Source: Pseudomonas rhizoryzae
GTDB taxonomy: Bacteria; Pseudomonadota; Gammaproteobacteria; Pseudomonadales; Pseudomonadaceae
Assembly: GCF_005250615.1 (NCBI RefSeq)
Contig: NZ_SULM01000003.1
Coordinates: forward strand, 310,001 to 374,000
Length of the DNA: 64,000 bases
Direction of reading: 5' to 3'
The first letter of the stretch is position 1; every line of letters begins with the position of its first letter. Both the position numbers and the translations under genes were made by a program. The notes under the pieces were generated by a model. The model saw only the letters and a program-made list of their open reading frames with translations, searched no databases and was not told the DNA's origin. Positions 57,882 to 64,000 of the stretch are shown here, piece by piece.

Positions 57882-58730
57882 ATGCTCAAGCGCTCGCTGG
57901 CCCTGGCAGCAGGCCTGGCCCTGTCCCTCACTTCCCTGCTCTCCCATGCCACCGACGAGCTGCGCGTCTCGGCCATTCCCGACGAGGCGCCCACCGAGCT
58001 GATCCGCAAGTTCAAGCCACTGGGTGAATACCTGGAACAGCGCCTGGGCATGCCGGTGAAATTCATTCCGGTGTCCGACTATGCCGGCGTGGTGGAAGCC
58101 ATGGCCGCGGATCGCCTGGACCTGGCCTGGTTCGGCGGTTTCACCTTCGTCCAGGCGCAGCGCAAGGCACCGATGATCCCCCTGGTGCAGCGCGAGGAAG
58201 ATCAGAAGTTCACCAGCAAATTCATCACCGCCGACCCGGCCGTGAAGACCCTGCAGGATCTCAAGGGCAAGACCTTCGCCTTCGGTTCGGTCTCGTCCAC
58301 CTCGGGCAGCCTGATGCCGCGCTATTTCCTGCAGCAGGACGGCATCGTCCCTGAGCAATTCTTCTCACGGGTGGCCTATTCCGGCGCCCATGACGCCACC
58401 GTCGCCTGGGTCGCCGCCGGCAAGGCCGACGCCGGGGTGCTCAACGCCTCGGTGTGGCAGAAGCTGGTCGATGCCGGCAAGGTCGACACCAGCAAGGTAC
58501 GGGTGATCGCCACCACCCCGCCCTACTACGACTACAACTGGACGGTGCGCGGCAACCTGGACCCGCAGCTGGCGGCCAAGATCAAGCAGGCCTTCCTCGA
58601 CCTGGACCCGGCCAAGCCGGCGGACAAGGCCATTCTCGATCTGCAGGCGGCCACGCGCTTCGTGCCGACCTCGCCGGACAACTACAAGGGCATCGAGGCT
58701 TCCGCCGTGGCGGCCGGCCTGCTCAAGTGA
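57882..58730 (+). CDS. Phosphonate-type ABC transporter binding protein (putative selenate/selenium uptake)
   Basis: A 282-residue periplasmic binding protein with a signal peptide cleaved after about Ala23 ('LLSHA' then 'TDELRV'). It resembles the PhnD group: 'LGEYLEQRLGMPVKFIPVSDYAGVVEAM', 'DLAWFGGFTFVQ', 'TSGSLMPRYFL' and 'YSGAHDATVAWVAAGKADAG'. A branch of this group found next to selenium genes is annotated in databases as a putative selenate transporter. Here selA is 2.4 kb away at the end of the cluster. Phosphonate, phosphite or selenium oxyanions are all possible substrates. Strong ribosome site (CCGGAG) before the ATG. Confidence 0.78.
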   Translation: MLKRSLALAAGLALSLTSLLSHATDELRVSAIPDEAPTELIRKFKPLGEYLEQRLGMPVKFIPVSDYAGVVEAMAADRLDLAWFGGFTFVQAQRKAPMIPLVQREEDQKFTSKFITADPAVKTLQDLKGKTFAFGSVSSTSGSLMPRYFLQQDGIVPEQFFSRVAYSGAHDATVAWVAAGKADAGVLNASVWQKLVDAGKVDTSKVRVIATTPPYYDYNWTVRGNLDPQLAAKIKQAFLDLDPAKPADKAILDLQAATRFVPTSPDNYKGIEASAVAAGLLK

Positions 58731-59536
58731 GTCTCGCCCTCAGGGGCGTGACGCTGGTCCACGCCGACGGCTCGCCCGCCCTGGCCGATGTCGACCTGCA
58801 CCTGGAACAGGGTGAACAGGTCGCCCTGATCGGTCCCTCCGGCGCGGGCAAGACCAGCCTGCTGCGGCTGCTGGCCACCGGGCTGCGTCCGGCTGCCGGG
58901 CAGTTGCAGGTGCTCGGCCAGGAGCCCTGGGGCCTGGGCAACGGGGCGCGGCGCCAGTTGCGCGCGCGCATCGGCCTGATCCACCAGGCCCCGCCACTGC
59001 CGGCGCGCCAGAGAGTCATCACCGCGGTGCTTGCCGGGCGCCTCGGCCAGTGGTCGCTGGCGCGCAGCCTGGTCAGCCTGGTGCATCCGCTGGACGCAGC
59101 CGGCGCCGCCGCGGTCCTGGCACCGCTGGATCTGGCCGATCGGCTCTACGCCTCGTGCGACCAGCTCTCCGGTGGCCAATTGCAGCGCATCGGCATTGCC
59201 CGGGCGCTCTATCAGCAACCGCAGCTGCTGCTCGCCGACGAACCCGTCTCGGCGATGGACCCGGTGCTGGCCGGCCATACCCTGGACGTCTTGCGCGACG
59301 CCGCGACACGCCAGGGCACCACCCTGGTCACCAGCCTGCACAATGTCGAGCTGGCGCTGCAGCGCTTTCCGCGCATCCTCGGCCTGCGCGCCGGCCGGCT
59401 GCTGTGGGACAAGCCCGCCAGTGCGGTGAGCGCCGCCGATCTCGCCGAGCTCTATGCCAACGAGGGGCTCAGCACCGCCCTGCCGCAGGCGACAGCCGCT
59501 GCGGCCGAGACACCCCTCGACCTGCCGCGATGCTGA
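58727..59536 (+). CDS. ABC transporter ATPase (phosphonate/selenate type)
   Basis: A 269-residue ATPase. Walker A 'GPSGAGKT' is at 36-43, signature 'LSGGQ' 147-151 and Walker B 'LLLADEP' 167-173 with catalytic Glu172. The GTG start overlaps the binding protein stop (GTGA). The C-terminal 25 residues ('[18 protein letters not shown]') look unstructured. It drives the double permease encoded next, with which it overlaps by 7 bp. Confidence 0.9.
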   Translation: MSLALRGVTLVHADGSPALADVDLHLEQGEQVALIGPSGAGKTSLLRLLATGLRPAAGQLQVLGQEPWGLGNGARRQLRARIGLIHQAPPLPARQRVITAVLAGRLGQWSLARSLVSLVHPLDAAGAAAVLAPLDLADRLYASCDQLSGGQLQRIGIARALYQQPQLLLADEPVSAMDPVLAGHTLDVLRDAATRQGTTLVTSLHNVELALQRFPRILGLRAGRLLWDKPASAVSAADLAELYANEGLSTALPQATAAAAETPLDLPRC

Positions 59537-61125
59537 ATCCGCGCTATCGGGACCCCGCCGCCCGGCCCCGCCTGCTGCTGACCCTGCTGGCACTGCTGTT
59601 GGCCTGGCCGACCCTGCACCTGGCGGAATTCGATCTGCTCGGCCTTTTCAGCGGCGACAATGCCCGCACCATGGGCCACTTCCTCGCCGGCTTCTGGCCA
59701 CCCGCCCACGACGCCGACTTTCTCGCCGTGCTGGGCCGCGCCACCTTGGAGACCCTGGCCATCGCCACCCTGGGCATGGCCCTGGCCGCGCTCATCGCCT
59801 TGCCCGCCGCCCTGCTCGCCACCCGCGCCCTGTCGATCTCCGCCCTGCCCCGCGCCGGTCGGCCGGGGCGGCTGCCGCGGCTACTGCGCGGCCTGATCCG
59901 CGGCGTGCTGATCGTCTTGCGCAGCGTGCCGGAGATCGTCTGGGCGCTGCTGTTCGTCCGCGCCGTGGGCCTGGGCCCCACCGCCGGGGTACTGGCCATC
60001 GCCATCACCTATGGCGGCATGCTCGGCAAGGTCTATGCGGAGATCTTCGAATCGGTCGATCCGCGCCCGGCGCGCGCCCTGCTGCTGCAAGGCGCGGGGC
60101 GCCTACAAGCCTTCGTCTATGGCGTGCTGCCCAATGCCGCCAGCGAGATGATTTCCTACAGCGTCTACCGCTGGGAATGCGCCATCCGCGCCTCGGTGGT
60201 GATGGGCTTCGTCGGCGCCGGCGGCCTCGGCCAGCAGGTCGACCTGTCGTTGCGCATGTTCGCCGGCGGCGAAGTGGCCAGCCTGCTGCTGACCTTCCTG
60301 ATGCTGGTGCTGCTGGCCGATGTGCTGAGCCGCCTGCTGCGCCAGGTGGAGCGCGGGCAGAGCCGGGGTCGGGGCGCGCTGACGGTACTGGCGCTGGGCG
60401 CCGCCCTGGTGGCGTCCGCCGGCTACCTGGGCACCGCCTTCGGTGAGTTGCTGAGCGCCCGCGCCCTGGGCCAGATGGGCAGCTTCCTCGCCGATTTCCT
60501 GAGGCCCGACTTTTCCCTTGGCCAACTGACTGCCGTGGCCCGCGGCGCCGTGGAGACCCTGGCGATGTCGGCCCTGGGCACCCTGCTCGCCGGGTTGCTG
60601 GGCTTGCTGCTGGCGCTGCCGGCGGCTGGTCGCTGCGGTCTGGCCGCCCTGGCGCTGGCGCGCCTGCTACTCAACGCCCTGCGCGCCGTGCCCGAGTTGG
60701 TCTGGGCGGCGCTGATGGTGCTGGCGGCAGGACTGGGGCCCAACGCCGGGACCCTGGCGCTCGCCCTGCATACCGCCGGGGTGCTCGGGCGATTGTTCGC
60801 CGAGGCCCTGGAAAACACCCCCAAGGCACCGGCCGAGGCCATCCGCCTGGCCGGGGGCGGAGCGCTGGCAGCCTTTCTCTACGGCACCCTGCCGGCGGTC
60901 TGGCCGCAGTTGCTGGCCTATCTGCTCTATCGCTGGGAAAACAACATCCGCATGGCCAGCATCCTCGGCTTCGTCGGTGCTGGCGGCCTGGGGCAGCAGC
61001 TGTATTTCAGCCTGAGCCTGTTCCAGCAGGCCCAGGCCGCCACCGTGATCCTCGGCATGCTGGTATTGGTGCTAGGCGTGGATGGGCTGAGCAACTGGGC
61101 CCGGCAGCGTTGGGTCGTCCGTTAG
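59530..61125 (+). CDS. Double-domain ABC permease (PhnE-PhnE fusion)
   Basis: A 531-residue polytopic protein made of two related PhnE-like permeases. The first half has '[33 protein letters not shown]' style coupling loop and '[14 protein letters not shown]'; the second has '[27 protein letters not shown]' style loop and '[14 protein letters not shown]'. Both repeats keep the EAA-like loop. A single polypeptide would supply both halves of the channel. Starts at ATG 59530 inside the ATPase end. Its TAG stop overlaps the selA stop on the other strand. Confidence 0.85.
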   Translation: MLNPRYRDPAARPRLLLTLLALLLAWPTLHLAEFDLLGLFSGDNARTMGHFLAGFWPPAHDADFLAVLGRATLETLAIATLGMALAALIALPAALLATRALSISALPRAGRPGRLPRLLRGLIRGVLIVLRSVPEIVWALLFVRAVGLGPTAGVLAIAITYGGMLGKVYAEIFESVDPRPARALLLQGAGRLQAFVYGVLPNAASEMISYSVYRWECAIRASVVMGFVGAGGLGQQVDLSLRMFAGGEVASLLLTFLMLVLLADVLSRLLRQVERGQSRGRGALTVLALGAALVASAGYLGTAFGELLSARALGQMGSFLADFLRPDFSLGQLTAVARGAVETLAMSALGTLLAGLLGLLLALPAAGRCGLAALALARLLLNALRAVPELVWAALMVLAAGLGPNAGTLALALHTAGVLGRLFAEALENTPKAPAEAIRLAGGGALAAFLYGTLPAVWPQLLAYLLYRWENNIRMASILGFVGAGGLGQQLYFSLSLFQQAQAATVILGMLVLVLGVDGLSNWARQRWVVR

Positions 61126-62543
61126 ACGCCTGGCGAGCGGATCTCCGGCAGCAGCAACTCCGGCAACTGGGCCAGGAAGGCGGCTTCGTCGTCGAGTTGG
61201 CGCAGGTCCAGCCAGAGGGCATCGGCGTCGATGCGGCCTACCACCGGAATGGGGAGCTTGCGCAGGCCCTCTTCCAACTGGCGCAGGGCACGCCCACGCA
61301 GGCGCTTGCTGACCTGGGGGCGACAGCACAGGGCCGCGCCGGGCAGGCGCGCCACCGGCTGGGCGCCGCTGCCGATCATGCCCAGCACCGGCTCCACGCT
61401 GACCCTATAGGTCTCGCCCAGCACGGCGGCGAAGGTCGGCAACAGCCGCTGGGCCTGGGCGGTGATGTCGTCCGCCGGGCGCGACAGCAGGCGCAGGCTG
61501 GGCAGTCGCTCGGCTAGCCGATCCGGGTCGCGATAGAGCGCCAGGGTCGCCTCCAGGGCGGCCAGGGTCAGCTTGTCCACCCGCAGGGCGCGCTTGAGCG
61601 GATTCTTCTTGATGCGCTCGATGAGGTCGCGGCGGCCGACGATGAGGCCGCACTGGGGCCCGCCGAGCAGCTTGTCGCCACTGAAGGTGACCAGGTCCGC
61701 ACCGTCGCGCAGGGCCTGCTGCACCGTGGGTTCGGCGGGCAGGCCCCAACGGGTCAGGTCCACCAGAGTGCCACTGCCCAGGTCTTCCAGCAGGGGTACC
61801 TGGTGGGCGCGGGCAATGGCGGCCAGTTCGGGGGTGGCGACGCTGGCGGTGAAGCCCTGGACGCTGTAGTTGCTGGTGTGCACCCGCATCAGCAGCGCGG
61901 TACGCGGGCCGATGGCCGCTTCGTAGTCGCGGGCATGGGTGCGATTGGTGGTGCCCACCTCGACCAGCTTGACCCCGGCGCGGGCCATGATGTCGGGGAT
62001 GCGGAAGGCACCGCCGATCTCGATCAGCTCGCCGCGGGACAGCACCCCTTCCTTGCGCGCGCCGATGGCGTGCAGCGCCAGCAGCACGGCGGCGGCGTTG
62101 TTGTTGACCACGGTCACCGCTTCGGCACCGGTGAGTTCGCGCACCAGCTCGGCCACCAGGTCGTCGCGATCACCGCGCTTGCCGGTGGCCAGGTCGAATT
62201 CCAGATTCATCGGCTGGCGCGCCGCTTCGCTTACCGCGGCGATGGCCTCTTCCGCCAATAGCGCCCGGCCCAGGTTGGTGTGCAATACCGTCCCGGTCAG
62301 GTTGAACACCCGGCGCACCCGCGGCCGGCTGCTCAGGGCCAGGCGCTCGCCCAGCCGCCCGGCCAGTACGCCCTCCTCCACTTCCACGGCGGTGAGGGTG
62401 CCGGCTCTCAGGGCTTCGCGCAGATCGTCCAGCAGCGAGCGATAGCCACCGAGTACCCGCTCGCGGCCATGGCGCTCCTCCAGCGGACGCGAAGCGGGAT
62501 GGCGCAGCAGGCGGTCGATGGAGGGCAGGCGGATGGCGGTCAT
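61122..62543 (-). CDS. selA: L-seryl-tRNA(Sec) selenium transferase SelA
   Basis: A 473-residue PLP enzyme that converts seryl-tRNA(Sec) to selenocysteyl-tRNA(Sec) using selenophosphate. '[17 protein letters not shown]' is in the N-terminal core and Lys291 in '[14 protein letters not shown]' binds PLP, close to the E. coli Lys295. The start '[10 protein letters not shown]' (ATG 62543) gives the family length; the longer frame lies in non-coding DNA. The usual partner selB is not downstream, and no formate dehydrogenase gene is in the window. Confidence 0.95.
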   Translation of the reverse strand: MTAIRLPSIDRLLRHPASRPLEERHGRERVLGGYRSLLDDLREALRAGTLTAVEVEEGVLAGRLGERLALSSRPRVRRVFNLTGTVLHTNLGRALLAEEAIAAVSEAARQPMNLEFDLATGKRGDRDDLVAELVRELTGAEAVTVVNNNAAAVLLALHAIGARKEGVLSRGELIEIGGAFRIPDIMARAGVKLVEVGTTNRTHARDYEAAIGPRTALLMRVHTSNYSVQGFTASVATPELAAIARAHQVPLLEDLGSGTLVDLTRWGLPAEPTVQQALRDGADLVTFSGDKLLGGPQCGLIVGRRDLIERIKKNPLKRALRVDKLTLAALEATLALYRDPDRLAERLPSLRLLSRPADDITAQAQRLLPTFAAVLGETYRVSVEPVLGMIGSGAQPVARLPGAALCCRPQVSKRLRGRALRQLEEGLRKLPIPVVGRIDADALWLDLRQLDDEAAFLAQLPELLLPEIRSPGV

Positions 62544-62685
62544 GAAGGCCTCTTGGGTCGAGTCGATCCCCAGTGTAGCCCGAACCCGCGGCGGGTCGAC
62601 CCGGCCTCCCGTCGCCCGCCCGCCTTGGCCGAAACGGCGCGGCGCCAGACCTCCCACGTCTGGAAATGACCCCCGGGTTCCCGGT

Positions 62686-62714
62686 TTGCCGCGCGCCAGA
62701 GCCCGTCCTAGGAT
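62686..62714 (+). promoter_or_regulatory. Predicted sigma-70 promoter of the lipase-like gene
   Basis: TTGCCG (62686-62691), a 17-base spacer and TAGGAT (62709-62714), 86 bases before the chosen start. A CCAGAC-GTCTGG inverted repeat (62645-62662) lies just upstream and could be an operator. No other gene is visible in 62544-62799. Confidence 0.6.
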
Positions 62715-62799
62715 GGATTTTCAAGCCTCTCACGCCCCCGGCAGTCGAAGGCTTGGCAACGCCATGCCCACCGTCCACGACAACAACAAAGGTGCCGTC

Positions 62800-63891
62800 A
62801 TGTCCAAGAAAGCCTCCCTCTGGGCGAGCGATACCCTGTTCGACAACAGCGACATCGTCAGCCTTGGCAACTTCACCTATCTGCACGCGCTGAAGGCCTC
62901 CGCCGCGCAACCGACCCAGCAGACTGCCCTGGCCGCCACGCCAACGGTGAGCGAATTCCTCAACGGTGCCATCAGCGAATACGTGCTGGGTGGCACCCCG
63001 GACGGCATGCGGCCGTTCCTGGTCGATGGCCACCAGATGACGCTGCACAACTCGCTCAACGGCGCGGTGGCCCATACCTGGATCACCGCCGAAAACCAGA
63101 TCCTCATCACCTACGCCGGTACCACGAGAGGCGAGAATCTGCTGATCGATCCCCTGGCCACCGCGGGTGGCCTGCTCAGCGACCTGCAGATCCTCAGCCA
63201 GCACGTCTCCAGCGCGCAGCGGCAGTCGCTCGACTTCGCTCATCAGGTGATCGAAGCGGCGGCCAAGCAGGGCTACGGTACCCAGGACATCTTCGTCACC
63301 GGTCATTCCCTGGGCGGCATCTCGGCGGAATACGTTGCCCAGCAGACCGGGCTCGGCGGCATCAGCTTCGAGGCCTCGGGCATTCCCCGCGATGCCCAGG
63401 CGGCGGGCCACGGCGGCAACTTCGTCAATGTGGTCACCCTCGGTGATCCGGTGGCCAACTACAGCTCCGACATCCGGGGCGAACAGCCTTTCGCCCCTAC
63501 CTTCGTCAGCCAGGCCGAGGGCGGTGGCAGCCTGCCACACTATGGCTCGCTGTTTTTGATCGGTGCCCAGTCCGATCAGCAGGATCTGGCCCAGGCGGCG
63601 GCCAAGGTGGGCCATCTGTTCAACGGCAACAACGGCGGCCAGGTCGATCCGCTAGGCGCCGCCTTGCATCCGGTAAGCGTCGCCGCCGGGCTGGCCGAGG
63701 CGGCGCGACTGATCGCCGAATTCCACCTGCCAGCCGCCGAATACACCAACCTGGGGGTGACGCCCACCGGCGGCTTCCTCGACACCCTGCCGGCCCATAT
63801 CGGCACGGCCCATGGGCCGGTGCTGATGGTCGGCAACTACAGCGTGGCGGAACTGCAGGCCTACGCCGAGACCCACGCGACCTTCGGCTGA
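62800..63891 (+). CDS. Lipase-like alpha/beta hydrolase (secretion signal not visible)
   Basis: A 363-residue protein with nucleophile Ser170 in 'GHSLGGISAEY'. 'YAGTTRGENLL' precedes it like the oxyanion-loop strand of class 3 lipases; 'GDPVANYSSD' and 'SLPHYGS' supply plausible Asp and His partners. There is no N-terminal signal peptide and no Gly-rich RTX repeat at the C-terminus, so it is either cytoplasmic or exported by an unrecognised route. I set the start at ATG 62800 ('MSKKASLW', AAAGGTG upstream); an ATG at 62764 is the alternative. Substrate unknown. Confidence 0.7.
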   Translation: MSKKASLWASDTLFDNSDIVSLGNFTYLHALKASAAQPTQQTALAATPTVSEFLNGAISEYVLGGTPDGMRPFLVDGHQMTLHNSLNGAVAHTWITAENQILITYAGTTRGENLLIDPLATAGGLLSDLQILSQHVSSAQRQSLDFAHQVIEAAAKQGYGTQDIFVTGHSLGGISAEYVAQQTGLGGISFEASGIPRDAQAAGHGGNFVNVVTLGDPVANYSSDIRGEQPFAPTFVSQAEGGGSLPHYGSLFLIGAQSDQQDLAQAAAKVGHLFNGNNGGQVDPLGAALHPVSVAAGLAEAARLIAEFHLPAAEYTNLGVTPTGGFLDTLPAHIGTAHGPVLMVGNYSVAELQAYAETHATFG

Positions 63892-63894
63892 GAG

Positions 63895-64000
63895 CGACTA
63901 ACAAAACTACTGCGCGTCTGCCATGCGGGCGCGTGCAGTGCTCTGAATCCTCATGTACCACTTGTACACTGCGGTTCCTGCGCGCCGCGCGCACCCGCCT
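63895..64000 (+). repeat. MITE-like intergenic element, copy 3 (cut by window edge)
   Basis: After the hydrolase stop the DNA reads ACTACTGCGCGTCTGCC and later AATCCTCATGTACCACTTGTACACTGCGG (split here by position: stem 63954-63968). These match the TGCGCRTC-G block, the CTCAT motif and the five-base-loop hairpin of copies 1 and 2, with the stem TGTAC/GTACA. The right end lies outside the window. Confidence 0.55.

Noticed and set aside
57882-61125. Plain phosphonate utilisation operon
   Set aside because: No phosphonate-degrading or C-P lyase gene lies beside the importer and the end neighbour is selA, so a phosphonate call alone is less supported; it is kept as an alternative substrate only.

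Overview
The window is a dense, GC-rich gammaproteobacterial chromosome segment, almost certainly Pseudomonas. The evidence is a Pseudomonas-type PsrA/LexA pair, SuhB/TrmJ, RodZ-PilF-RlmN, the LolCDE and FadBA families, and long runs of gene order that match P. aeruginosa as I remember it. A divergent bc1 complex and several missing neighbours suggest a species away from P. aeruginosa, possibly the P. oryzihabitans/P. luteola side of the genus. That placement is inference.

Region 1 (1-18507) starts with a cut nitrilase-family gene and an aminotransferase. It continues through der-bamB-yfgM-hisS-ispG-rodZ-pilF-rlmN (GTPase, outer-membrane assembly, tRNA charging, isoprenoids, cell shape, pilus biogenesis, rRNA methylation) and ndk. 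The full Isc iron-sulfur operon follows (iscR-iscS-iscU-iscA-hscB-hscA-fdx-iscX, minus strand), headed by a clear promoter with an IscR-type site. trmJ and the divergent suhB close the block.

Region 2 (18525-22351, minus strand) holds petABC (cytochrome bc1) and sspAB, with a 220-bp inverted-repeat element between petC and sspA. petA overlaps the end of murB by four bases, so the respiratory genes sit at the tail of an envelope operon.

Region 3 (22348-57663) runs murB-phosphatase-kdsB-ycaR-lpxK-exbD-exbB, comEC, lolE-lolD-lolC, a divergent PilZ/periplasmic protein/phosphodiesterase operon, sthA, gap, mfd, a methylthionucleoside phosphorylase, nagZ, psrA, lexA-sulA, topA, fadBA, a universal stress protein, uup and slt. 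Regulatory DNA is readable here: a perfect 22-bp palindrome over the psrA promoter, a perfect SOS box ahead of lexA, and several intrinsic terminators.

Region 4 (57808-64000) is the most accessory-looking part. It has a three-gene ABC importer of the phosphonate/selenate type (binding protein, ATPase, double permease) tail-to-tail with selA, then a lipase-like hydrolase and the start of a third copy of the intergenic repeat element. The importer-selA pairing suggests selenium uptake for selenocysteine synthesis (inference).

Across the window I see two families of non-coding repeats: a mosaic of short palindromic REP-like modules at 1573-1757 and 34176-34338, and a longer MITE-like family at 19699-19918, 41831-41994 and 63895-64000 with a conserved, covarying hairpin. 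I saw no rRNA or tRNA gene, CRISPR array, prophage or insertion-sequence transposase. Most long open frames opposite mfd, topA, fadBA and hisS/ispG are GC-bias shadows.
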